From contig CAXHKQ010000049.1 of NCBI GenBank assembly GCA_964017145.1, forward strand, positions 1-12,593: a DNA stretch of 12,593 nt, written 5' to 3'. Under the pieces are notes generated by a model, which searched no databases, was not told the DNA's origin, and saw only the letters and a program-made list of their open reading frames with translations. Position numbers and translations under genes: made by a program. The DNA is from Agrocybe praecox (Eukaryota; Basidiomycota; Agaricomycetes; Agaricales; Agrocybaceae). Below, piece after piece: positions 1 to 8,347 of this stretch; the first letter of the stretch is position 1; every line of letters begins with the position of its first letter.

Positions 1-7
1 AACGCAC

Positions 8-172
8 CTGATGTTGAACGTGACCGTATCGTCGACGACGCTGTGCGTCACGTATTTAGGACATTTTCTTCTCCTCGATGCCGTTCTTGTGCAGCGTCGC
101 CATGAAGTCGGTGAGCGGCCGCGACATGCGAAACTGCAGCTCCGCAAAGCGGCTGGCGAAAATCAGCGGACC
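8..172 (-). CDS. hil: hillarin, coding exon 6 (one-base insertion; gene continues off the window)
   Basis: The acceptor is CGCACACAG|GGT (AG at 174-173) and the donor is AACATCAG|GTGCGT (GT at 7-6). The exon encodes GPLIFASRFAELQFRMSRP, then TDFMATLHKNGIEEKKMS in one frame. It continues KYVTHSVVDDTVTFNIR in the next frame. The frame changes at ATGTCCTAAATAC (minus), where one extra base (within 58-60) creates an in-frame TAA. Removing one base gives 164 bases, phase 2 at the donor. The segment resembles the end of exon 4 (VQIAMPSD...VIGNIVTFRV), so it is probably the start of a second, duplicated beta-sandwich domain. The gene's remaining C-terminal exons, stop codon and poly(A) site lie before position 1. 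Confidence 0.87.
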
Positions 173-698
173 CTGTGTGCGGAGCGGTGCGGACAATCAA
201 CATAATTATTACCATCACTGCACACAAATACGATCCGAAATTTAATATTAAAGCCATCTACTTAAATCTTCTTGTTTCTCGATTTGTATGTCTATCTATA
301 ATATTTAGAAAAATGTTAATGAATGAACATTATTCTATCGTTTAATTGTCTTTCAGTGTCAGTGCAAAGTTATGGTCTCTCAACCAATCATGAAAAAAAC
401 GATTTTTTGTATGGGGAAAAATAATTTATTTTTAACGCTCCATTAAAGAAACAGAAACTCGTGATTGGATTAAAGACTATTACTTTTCACTGGAGTGTCT
501 TACAACAATGTGCGTATACTCAAATGAGAGACTATGAAATTGTGCACAATTTGTTCATAATAAAAAAAAAATGCTTGTGTATTTTATTAGTCAATAAAAA
601 CAAATCGCAAATCGAGAAACAAGAAGATTTAAGTAGATGGTTTGTTTAAACTTTAAATTTCGGGTCGTATAAACACGCAAGCGTCACGACGATCTCAC
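173..698 (-). other. hil intron between coding exons 5 and 6
   Basis: A 526-bp AT-rich intron, GT at 698-697 and AG at 174-173. A palindromic MITE-like element (about 228-670) fills roughly 84% of it, leaving only about 27 bases at the 5' side and 55 at the 3' side. Confidence 0.85.
228..670. mobile_element. MITE-like palindromic element, copy 1
   Basis: The two ends are inverted copies. Bases 254-286 (starting CCATCTACTTAAATC) match 608-640 as a perfect 33-bp inverted repeat. Weaker pairing extends outward to CGATCCGAAATTTA at 231-244 and its reverse complement near 654-667. The core (about 353-520) holds a second, nested inverted repeat: AGTTATGGTCTCTCAACCAATCA pairs imperfectly with TGATTGGATTAAAGACTATTACTT. 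That core is closely similar to bases 9450-9590 of copy 4. There is no coding capacity, so this is a non-autonomous element. Exact ends and target-site duplication were not resolved. Confidence 0.8.
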
Positions 699-813
699 CT
701 GGTGTGTGATGGGCACGAGTCCGAACAGTCGGGTGGCTTTCGTCGGACCCCATTCGCCGCTGGCGCAATCTGGCAGCGGCACCATCACCGTTTTGCAATT
801 CATCGCAGCAAAT
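699..813 (-). CDS. hil: hillarin, coding exon 5 (carries a one-base insertion)
   Basis: A short exon between acceptor GGTGTAG|ATT (AG at 815-814) and donor CACCAG|GTGAGATC (GT at 698-697). The first frame reads ICCDELQ, which follows exon 4 in phase 0. From about 790 onward only the next frame makes sense: TVMVPLPDCASGEWGPTK, then ATRLFGLVPITHQ. The switch falls in a run of four A (minus strand; four T at 791-794), where three would keep frame. The exon is 115 bases; without one base it is 114, i.e. 38 codons (residues 676-713), phase 0 at both ends. The protein is typical of the hillarin family on both sides of the switch. I favour a sequencing or assembly homopolymer error, but a real mutation cannot be excluded. 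Confidence 0.88.
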
Positions 814-2515
814 CTACACCGTGGACGAAATGCGAGGATGAACGATGTGGAGCAGGTGAATTAATATGCCATCGCGCGTGTATTTCGCAGAGCCTAATTC
901 GGCACTCCATGTGTGCGTGTGTGTGTTGATGTCATAAAACACATCGCGATAGATCAGTTCGGTGGCGCGCAGTTCGCGCTGGGCTCTAAGGGATGATTAT
1001 GCTCAGGTTCTTTTGTTGTGCGTGCGCGCGCACAATTCGAATCGCAATATACCAGCTGAAATGTATTCGTAAAACAAACTGCGCCACTCCACATATACCA
1101 TTTAGAGCACGTTTATACGCAACGATCGCTCGTGCGCACGTGTTTCGACATGCGCGCAGTCGCTTGAGAGCAGCTGCTGCATATAAAGCCTGATGTAACT
1201 GCGACGTCCGTTTGAGATACGCAATGTTTTACGGATAGGTGTGTAAGACGAATGGCACACCGAGTTCAAGTATACCTTTATGTAATTCTGTAAGCAGTGC
1301 TAAGCGTCGTATGTTTATTTGTTTAAAAATGTAAGAAAATACTCTACTCTACTGGGATGCAACATAAAATAAATAATAATACATCATATGTAGACTGAAC
1401 AACGGTCATAAAAATATGAGTGCTGAGTGGCGGAGCAGAGATGAATAGGATGCCATATATGGAAGGTTATCTGACAATAGAGCGACGCTCCATACCTTTG
1501 ATTTCGTGTGCGTTTGAAGAAGCGCAGCCGGCACCGAAAGCCGCAGCGCAACGAGAGCACGGTTGTTCGCACGCGATCAATGACAATCTACATAGATGCA
1601 CCAAATTGCGAATGACCCAAAGATATTTGTGTGCAAACAAATAGAGAGTACGCCGAGCGGTCTATGATCGGACATTTGCTGCTGAATATATGGGCTTGCA
1701 CCCGAATAGAAAGGACACACAATCGAATGCAAATAACACATCGACACATTTGATTTAGGTCGATATAGCAATAATTTTCTCCAGGCGTAATTTCTGTTAA
1801 CGTTGCGAGACGGCCAAACTGGTATTTAATTTCGAATCGTTACCGTAACTATTGTTCTCAATACGCATGACCTCTGAAGGAAACCAGCGACATAAATTCT
1901 CAATTGTAAGTGTGGTGATAACATGGGCACACTATATTTGCACCACCACCATCGTGGAAGACCAACCTAAATCGCACAATGCGATCTGACACGCGCTTGT
2001 TTGTGTACACGACGTCTTTTGCATCAGGGTGTGTTGTAGCACCCCAAATTTCGCATTCGTCCGACTGATCGCGCAATTCCTGCTCGTGTGTGTGTGTGCA
2101 TGTGTCGCCCTGAAATCCGTCGTCGTAAGAAAGACCGCCGGTTTTTACGAGCGATCTTTGTGTGCTATAATCGCACGAGGCGCATGCGCCGTGTGATGTA
2201 TTCGCCGTGCGTGCGTGTATCACAGGTACGACACGAATATCAAGGGTAAACATATTCGGGATGAACAAAAAAAAAATTCACGCTAAGAACGAGGAGGGGA
2301 ACGTCTCCGAACCAGTCGAGTACGTGCGCACAATTATGTTTACGCTCGTTTTCCTCGGCCCCGTGTTGCTGAAGTATTTATGCCGCGCAAATTCACTCAA
2401 CCGAAATCAAAAGCAACGCGCGCGAGTGTGTGTGTGTGTAGAGCGTATACAATCTCGTTTTTGATATTTGATCAGAGGACGAAGACGACGACGTCGGTGA
2501 ACATCTCCATATATA

Positions 2516-3317
2516 CTACATGGGCTGAAAAGTCCCGGGACAAACTATGAAAGAACAACGTTTTTTGATGAAAACTGTTCAATCCTTTATATAGTTTAAT
2601 TTCAGATCGATAGCCTTAAATCAGTGGTCCACCAACATTTCGATCACATTTAAAAGTATACGTTGCAAAATGCTTTTTTATCGATTTAGGCTGTCTCATT
2701 AATTTTCGAAATTAAAAAATAGTCGATGAGGGCCAAAAACGCATGAAATCATAAATGGGACCACAATTCATAGCCCAATTCATTGATTTGTCTATTTGGT
2801 CGATTTGGTTGATTGTGAGTTTTTGCAGTTTTTCGACAGCCTCTCCACAAAGAGATATCGCATGCCGAAAAACGAATGCACAATATGTATAAATATTTTA
2901 TATAACTTCATTCAGGGTATTAGCATTCTGCAGGTTTCATGTTTTCCGAATTCCAAAATACTTTGGTGGACTTGCGATATTTTCGTCAGGAACTGACGAA
3001 TTAAGGCGTCCACTGCGAGAATTGTCTTCGGTACCCAAATAGTCAGTACAGAATATTTTTAAAAGGATGCCACATTTTATTTCGGTTATGGTAGACCCCA
3101 CATAACAATTTCTCAAGTCATGTTTTAGCTCCAGCGGCCCTTCAATAAGACTTTAAATAGCTACTTCGCCATATGTTACAATAATGGCTCGCTATTACTT
3201 CCAAATTCCAAACTAATGACAATTCGGTTATGAGATTTTTTATGACTGGATAAAAGATTATATTTATCACAAATGTGTTCCTTCATAGTTAATACCAAGA
3301 CTAATCAGCCCATGTAG
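2516..3317 (-). mobile_element. decayed mariner-like transposon
   Basis: The ends are inverted: CTACATGGGCTGAAAAGTC at 2516 and its near complement ...GACTAATCAGCCCATGTAG ending at 3317. The element is flanked by TA on both sides (2514-2515 and 3318-3319), the target used by Tc1/mariner elements. On the minus strand, bases 3029-2943 read in one frame as EDNSRSGRLNSS followed by VPDENIA, matching the conserved mariner transposase segment E-D-x-x-R-S-G-R-P...DENI near the N-terminal DNA-binding region. A later stretch (about 2651-2616) reads KCDRNVGGPLI-stop, like a mariner C-terminus. The intervening sequence has stops and frame shifts, and at 802 bp the element is shorter than a full mariner (about 1.3 kb), so it is internally deleted and inactive. 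Confidence 0.78.
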
Positions 3318-3434
3318 TACGAACACACGAGCACATACGACACCACATTTAGTCATCCATCTTTGCGTAAGAGATTTATGAGAACACGTTTTTACGACGC
3401 GATGCACGCGTGTACGTGCATATTCTTAATCACG

Positions 3435-3452
3435 CACACACACACACACACA
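3435..3452. repeat. (CA)9 microsatellite
   Basis: A perfect CA dinucleotide run within the intron between coding exons 4 and 5, just beyond the mariner relic. Confidence 0.95.
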
Positions 3453-3936
3453 AATATTACTATAGCTTAGCGTGTCCCTAAGCGCGATGTTGTGCGCTGT
3501 GCAGTTTTAATGTGCGCACATCGACACATTATGCTACCTGATTTGCTGTATAATGTTCACATCATGCCATCGCTCGCACCATCTCACCACCGGAACGAAC
3601 GAACACACACACGACATCTGCGCGTTACCACCCCAGATAGAGAGCGAGTATATGAATGCGCGTATGTAAATTGCGACGCCGCCGCGGTGTACCGGAATTT
3701 GCCTACAGCCCCATAAACATTGTTTGTCTATGAATGAACGTGACGCGCGGTATTGTTCCGATTCAGGTTTTTGTCGGGCGCGCATATCCTGCTGTTGTTG
3801 TTTGCGTGCGTTCGTGCGTGCACACGCACGATGATAACGTTCAAAACAGCGCATCCACGACACCGTTTGTGTGTGTGAACGATTTGCGCGCAATAATAAA
3901 AACGATCAAAAACACGACACCTCACTCTCCACTCAC

Positions 3937-4863
3937 CTTAAACTTGCACACCGACTTGAACTTCATCGGCTCCCCGGTCAGATACTCCTGCGGCGTCACC
4001 GCGTTCGCAAATATGTCCAACAGAAACGCCCCCGATCGCGGCGCATGCACGCGGAACGTCACGATGTTGCCGATCACCGACTGCATCACGAACCGCTTCA
4101 GCGACACGCCATCGAACGCATCGTCCTCGTTGTCGTAAAACTTTAGATTGTAGTGGAAAATCAGGCAGCCCTGCATGTCGCTGGGCATGGCGATCTGAAC
4201 GGTTGCCGCCCCGGTGTCGTCGGTCATCACCACCGAGCCGTAGCCCTCGTCCGCAAAGTGCAGCCCGTAGCGGAAGAACAGCGACCGCACGAACGGCAGA
4301 TTCTCGAATTCGCGCAGCGAAATCGGCCGCTTCAGCAGCTGCCAATCCTCGGCCAGCGGATAGAACTCGTAGATGAACTCGCGCGGATCCGTGAGGAAGT
4401 AGTGGTCGTCGTACTCGTAGCGCAGGCTGTCGTTCTTGCCGCGACCCGACTTGGGTGCCTCCTTGGCGTTCACCAGATGCCGGGCGCCCCAGTTGCACTG
4501 CACGAAGCGCCAGGCGCCGGCCACGTAGACGGCGTTCCACGAGTTGCGGAACCTCGAGTCGGCGAACCGGACGCCCGGCTGGTAGCCTGCGGACTTGGAG
4601 TAGCCCTTAATGACGACGCAGTGCAGACCGGCATAGCTGCACAGGCGCTTGAAAAGGACGTGATAGCTCTCGGTGCCGAATTTGATGCCGCGCAGCAGAC
4701 CCATGGGCGAGTCGCCGCGCACGTCGTCCTCGAAGTGCATGGTGTTGAGATTCTTGACGGTGATCCAGCGGAAGATGGTGCGCGCCTTTTCGATGTCGGA
4801 GGTGCAGCGGCCGACGAGCTGGCGGACGAGGTCGGTGAAGGTTTTCTGGTTCTCTTGGGCGAC
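3937..4863 (-). CDS. hil: hillarin, coding exon 4 (transglutaminase-like domain)
   Basis: The largest exon: 927 bases, 309 codons (residues 367-675), phase 0 at both ends. The acceptor is CCCGCAG|GTCGCC and the donor is TTTAAG|GTGAGT. The protein starts VAQENQKTFTDLVRQLVG and has the transglutaminase/kyphoscoliosis-peptidase-like core: KARTIFRWI, then KFGTESYHVLFKRLC, NSWNAVYVAGAWRFVQCNWG and YFLTDPREFIYEFYP. A beta-sandwich-like segment follows (VQIAMPSDMQGC to FRVHAPRSGAFLLDIF). By motif position, the usual Cys-His-Asp triad appears replaced by T430, N473 and Q488, so the domain is probably a binding fold, not an enzyme (inference). The coding frame extends 41 codons upstream of the first internal Met (4740), up to the splice site. 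No stop or frameshift is present. Confidence 0.95.
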
Positions 4864-5940
4864 CTGCGGGGGAGAGGCGGTTGTTGAGCGATGTATTCAT
4901 ATTTTATATAATAAAGATGTATCGAATCTGTCGAATAAAAATGAATTCTCATGGTTGAATTGAACAAAACAAACTAATAGTTTGAATCAAAACTTCACAT
5001 GGTTATATTTTTCTATGGCTCAAGTTGAAGTAATTTGAGTAGCCATATACGTATCCAGTTATCAATTTAAACGAAACTGATCAATCAATTGCGTTCATAT
5101 GCGTACTAAAGAAGGGTGAACTACGATCGACAATAGTGTTAGTTAGCAGACGATTTAATAAGGATCAAATTAAAGTGTATCAATCAATATAATCATATTC
5201 TTGTCTCAGGATGAAGTCAATGAAGTCATATTCCAGATTACCAAATGTAATACGAAACGTATTTATTCGTCTATATTCTAGTTACAAGAAGCAAGGGGGG
5301 TAGAATATGTAAAGTACCCTATCTAATAAATTTGAACGATTCAATTTGATTACTTTTACGATTTGTAAGAAAACATGAAATCAGACAAGAATTTTAATGA
5401 TGCAATTTTGTTTATTCAACAATATTATATTGTACTCCCGACAATCGTTGAAGACAAGTTTAACGATTTATCTAAGCGCGTCATGAGAGGACTGATTTTT
5501 CTATATTAAAAAATACCATCGATAGAAAATCATGAGAACAAATTTGTTAATTGGGGCACAATTTTATTCTTTTTCATTTGACTAAACATATAGTTCTTAG
5601 TCAATCCAGTGAAAAGTTAATATTATCGCGCTTATATATACTTTTCTACAACGGTTTTCTGGTGTACAATAAAATGTTGTTCGAAGAACAAAACTGCATC
5701 ATTACAACTTTTGTGTGACTTCACGTTTTCATACAAATCGTATAAGAAGTAAACACATTTAAAGGTTCAAATTGATGAGTTAGGGTATTGTGAACATAAA
5801 TAATGTTCCATACAACAAAAAGCATCATATTAAAAGTAGCTGAATGCAATTGAATAATTAAAATTAGTAAAGATTGTCGAAGATAATTTGAAGAAAAAAA
5901 CACAAAATATGTATAAATCGAAAACGTTAATTGCACTCAC
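4864..5940 (-). other. hil intron between coding exons 3 and 4
   Basis: A 1077-bp AT-rich intron, GT at 5940-5939 and AG at 4865-4864. About 5309-5793 is a MITE-like element; 4870-5300 shows nothing recognisable. The acceptor has a good pyrimidine tract (CCGCCTCTCCCCCGCAG). Confidence 0.85.
5309..5793. mobile_element. MITE-like palindromic element, copy 2
   Basis: Long imperfect terminal inverted repeats. The left arm has TACCCTATCTAATAAATTTGAAC (from 5315) and, inward, TGATGCAATTTTG. The right arm carries the complements, CAAAACTGCATCA (about 5688-5701) and GTTCAAATTGATGAGTTAGGGTA ending at 5787. The same tip sequences (TACCCTAGCTAATTGATTTG and TGATGCAGTTTTG) occur in copy 4, so the two belong to one family. 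The centre shares CAGTGAAAAGTTA and an AATTG-GCACAATTTTATT-like block with the other copies. It has no coding capacity. End positions are approximate. Confidence 0.75.
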
Positions 5941-6495
5941 CGATATCGCAATGCGATCGACTTCCTCGAACTCGTGCGGATCGGTGTAAATCTGGAACTT
6001 GCTGATGGCCGGCGGCGCCGGCACCGGAGCCGCATCCGGATACGAGCCGATTGGCTGCGTCGTCTCGGTGAACTCGTCGTCCAGAAAGATGCTCTCATTG
6101 AGCATGAACTCGCTGCGCCGGGCGCTGATCAGCTCCAGCATCTCGCTCGATTGCCGATCGACCAGCGCCGCCGTTTCGGAGCGCTCGTGCTCCAGCATTT
6201 TGCGCGTGAGGCTCTCCTTCTTCTTCGTTTTGCGCAGCGTCATGTTCTTCTCCAGATCGGTCTTCTGCTGCTCGTGGCGCAGCGTCAGCACGTTCTGGTC
6301 GTCGCGACTCCGGCGCTGTGTCGACAGTTCTTTCTCGAATTTGTGCGCCAGCCGTTGCAGCTCCTTCTCCCATTCGTCCTCCAGTTCGGTGGTGATTTTG
6401 CGCTCCTCGTCCTCGCGTTTGCGGGCGAATTTGCGGTACAGGTCGTCCTCCTCCTTGCGGTGCTTCATTTCGAGCAGGGCTTGCTCTTCGCGATC
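5941..6495 (-). CDS. hil: hillarin, coding exon 3 (charged coiled coil)
   Basis: This exon is 555 bases, exactly 185 codons (residues 182-366), phase 0 at both ends. The acceptor is ATTCAG|GATCGC and the donor is ATATCG|GTGAGTGC. Residues about 182-314 are almost wholly charged and helix-forming, with Lys/Arg and Glu/Asp alternating and Leu/Met at heptad-like spacing (DREEQALLEMKHRKEEDD; DEWEKELQRLAHKFEKEL). This predicts a long coiled coil, probably for oligomerisation or partner binding. Residues about 315-366 form a Pro/Ala-rich and acidic linker (PDAAPVPAPPAISKF), ending with HEFEEVDRIAIS, which joins directly onto VAQENQKTFTDLV of exon 4 as in hillarin relatives. The open frame runs into the intron on both sides, but the splice signals and domain continuity set the ends. 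Confidence 0.93.
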
Positions 6496-7218
6496 CTGAA
6501 TACGGTAGCATGAGGGAGGGGAAATAACGAACATTTTAGAACTCGAGTATCAAGAAATTATTATTTGGATTGTATACTTGTTGGCGATTTGTGCAAAATG
6601 CATTGGCAAGTAACCGAATTGGCTGGTATGAATGACGAACGACGACCACAGACCACACACAACAAGCTGATTCGATTATTATTTCCTATGCCTCAGCATT
6701 GCACACACACACACACACACATATTGCATAAAACCCAGCACCGCACATGTTACGAAATTACTTTCTTCGGTGTTCGAGTGATACACACGACGACGGCAAC
6801 CAACCGCCACAACCGAACAACACACTTGCTGCTCGACTGAACCGGCAAAATGGTTCGTCTTTCGGATGTGCATTCATCTGTAACGGGCATCGTACTATGC
6901 AAGTACATACAGCTTATTGTGCGCGCACGCAAAAAACACAATCGAACAACATACTTTATACACATTTACACACGCGCGCGCATACAAAACGAGCCTCATA
7001 AACAAACACAAATTCCTCGCCTCCGACATCGCGCAGACGCACAGCTGTGTACTGTGTGTCTGTGTGCATGTTGAAAATCGAAAGTTGCACGCTAATGCAC
7101 CTGATTATGATTCTGACGAGCCGCTCGCAAGCGTACAAATTTGATGAATTTATGAATGTTAAATTCGTTGGAAATGAACTCGAGCTGCGCTGCGACAACG
7201 ACCACCTACTACACCTAC
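6496..7218 (-). other. hil intron between coding exons 2 and 3
   Basis: A 723-bp intron, GT at 7218-7217 and AG at 6497-6496. It is rich in CA/TG tracts, including (CA)10 at 6702-6721, and has a GCGC patch near 6975. It is the only intron here of more than 500 bp with no MITE or transposon visible. Confidence 0.85.
6702..6721. repeat. (CA)10 microsatellite
   Basis: A perfect 20-bp CA run in the intron between coding exons 2 and 3. Confidence 0.95.
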
Positions 7219-7430
7219 CAAATAATAGTCAATCGGCTTCTCGCGTCGCTTGTTGTACGCCTTCTGCACCTCCGTCTGCTTGAGCGCATGCGCAATGTGC
7301 AGGGCGCTCGCATCGAAGCGGCCGTACTTGTAGTCGCCGTCGATGTGCGGCGAGGTCGGCGAGGCCGGCGAGTACGCATCTCTGCTGGTGTAGTATCCGT
7401 TATTGTGACTGGGTGTGCTCTGGCGCTGAC
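7219..7430 (-). CDS. hil: hillarin, coding exon 2 (linker)
   Basis: The exon starts after the acceptor GGTTGCAG at 7433-7431 with two bases (GT) that complete Ser111. It then encodes 70 residues (112-181) and ends TATTATTTG|GTAGGT, phase 0. The protein begins QRQSTPSHNNGYYTSRD and passes through a Ser/Pro-rich stretch (SPASPTSP). It ends in a conserved-looking segment with ALHIAHALKQTEVQKAYNK and REKPIDYYL. The first half looks disordered and may be a phosphorylation-prone linker (inference). The second half is charged and helical and leads into the coiled coil of the next exon. The acceptor lies inside a duplicated DNA segment (7432-7475 and 7522-7563); see the repeat entry. The reading frame is open throughout and phases match both neighbours. 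Confidence 0.9.
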
Positions 7431-7431
7431 C

Positions 7432-7566
7432 TGCAACCGGACACATTCCGCAACAAAACGGTTAGAATTTAGCGTAAAAATACGATATTCGTTAAATTTA
7501 GCATAAATGCATACTCTTTGGTGCAACCGAACATTCCGCAAAGAAACGGTTGGAATTTAGCATGAA
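7432..7566. repeat. direct duplication covering a splice acceptor
   Basis: Bases 7432-7475 (starting TGCAACCGGACACATTCCGC) recur at 7522-7563 (TGCAACCGAACATTCCGCAA), with the same order of blocks through AAACGGTT and GAATTTAGC. A third partial copy of the last block (GTTAAATTTAGCATAAA) lies at 7491-7507. The proximal copy supplies the 3' splice site of coding exon 2 (minus GGTTGCAG|GTC). The distal copy reads GGTTGCACC at the equivalent place, so its AG is absent and it should not be used. Confidence 0.85.
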
Positions 7567-7629
7567 CGCCAAAATACCCATACAACTGTAAAGTGTGCAC
7601 TGTTATAGTGAATTGGTGATTTTAATCCG

Positions 7630-8240
7630 AAATGTAATGATGCAGATTTGTTTATCTAATATCATACTATTATATACGAAAAAAAATTTGAACAAAAGTC
7701 TCACCCTTTGGTTAAACGCTCCCAGGGAATGCCGATTTGTCTATATATGGAAAAATTGTCAAACTAATAACCAAGGCCCGGAAAATAAGGGTATAAAAAA
7801 TTGGGCCCTAAAATAGTGGCTAAAACAGTAAAAAAGTGTCTACAAACAAGAAAAAAGGGTCTAAAAACCATGATTTCTCGATTATATTTCGTGAAAATGG
7901 TTGAGAAGATGTGGTGGAAATGGCTTTTTTTCAATTATTTGATGAAATGAAAAATGAAAATGAAAAAAAGCGCAAAAAGGGGAAAAAATTCAATCGTACG
8001 GAAACGTGAAGCATAATCGTGGTTACAAATGTTCTGTTGGATGACCAGGAAAAATAGTGTAGCCTAGCTAATAACCTTGGAAGGAGTTTTTACACCATTT
8101 TTTCAGTTCGACAATTTATTCATATGTATATTGAAAATCGGCATTCCCTGGGAGCGTTTAACCAAAGGGTGAGACTTTTCTTCAACACATTTTCCGTATA
8201 TAATAGAATGATATACATTATACAGCGCAGTCACTGCTGT
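7630..8240. mobile_element. MITE-like palindromic element, copy 3
   Basis: A perfect 45-bp inverted repeat: 7694-7738 (AAAAGTCTCACCCTTTGGTT onward) pairs with 8135-8179. Imperfect pairing continues outward (ATCATACTATTATATACG against the complement of CGTATATAATAGAATGAT) to about 7660 and 8213. The left flank holds AATGATGCAGATTTG, similar to the tip motif of copies 2 and 4. The arm sequence (GCATTCCCTGGGAGCGTTTAACCAAAGGGTGAG) recurs in diverged form in copy 4 at about 9701-9737. The interior is A-rich with a degenerate short tandem pattern near 7800-7870 (GTGTCTAAAAACAAGAAAAA-like units). Non-coding; outer limits approximate. Confidence 0.78.
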
Positions 8241-8347
8241 TATCCAGCTAAAATTTTATTCCATACACAATTACTTTGAAATAAGAAAAAATAACTTTGA
8301 AATTGTCACATCAACAAGCTGTAATACGTTTCGAATTGTGTACTCAC

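Larger units (their letters stand above)
814..3936 (-). other. hil intron between coding exons 4 and 5
   Basis: A 3.1-kb intron, GT at 3936-3935 and AG at 815-814. It contains the decayed mariner-like element (2516-3317) and a (CA)9 microsatellite (3435-3452). The remainder (about 816-2515 and 3318-3930) is unassigned sequence with scattered TG/CA and GCGC-rich patches; I see no gene in it on either strand. Confidence 0.8.
7431..8347 (-). other. hil intron between coding exons 1 and 2
   Basis: A 917-bp intron, GT at 8347-8346 and AG at 7432-7431. It holds MITE-like copy 3 (about 7630-8240) and, next to its 3' splice site, a duplicated segment that includes the acceptor region. Confidence 0.85.

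Noticed and set aside
1900..2268. 122-codon minus-strand frame in the large intron
   Set aside because: Cys/His/Thr-rich from TG/CA tracts, no recognisable domain, no splice or start context.
2516..3317. An intact, active mariner transposase
   Set aside because: Only fragments are readable; stops, frame changes and the short length show it is dead.
3922..4140. plus-strand frames at 3734-4146
   Set aside because: They overlap intron DNA and the antisense of exon 4, with no conserved features.
4153..4887. 244-codon open frame on the plus strand
   Set aside because: It is the antisense shadow of hillarin exon 4; the GC-rich codon bias of the true strand keeps the complement open. The minus-strand protein has clear domain motifs and splice sites.
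5974..6513. 179- and 166-codon plus-strand frames
   Set aside because: Antisense of the coiled-coil exon; Leu/Arg- or Ser-rich composition is what complemented Glu/Lys codons give.
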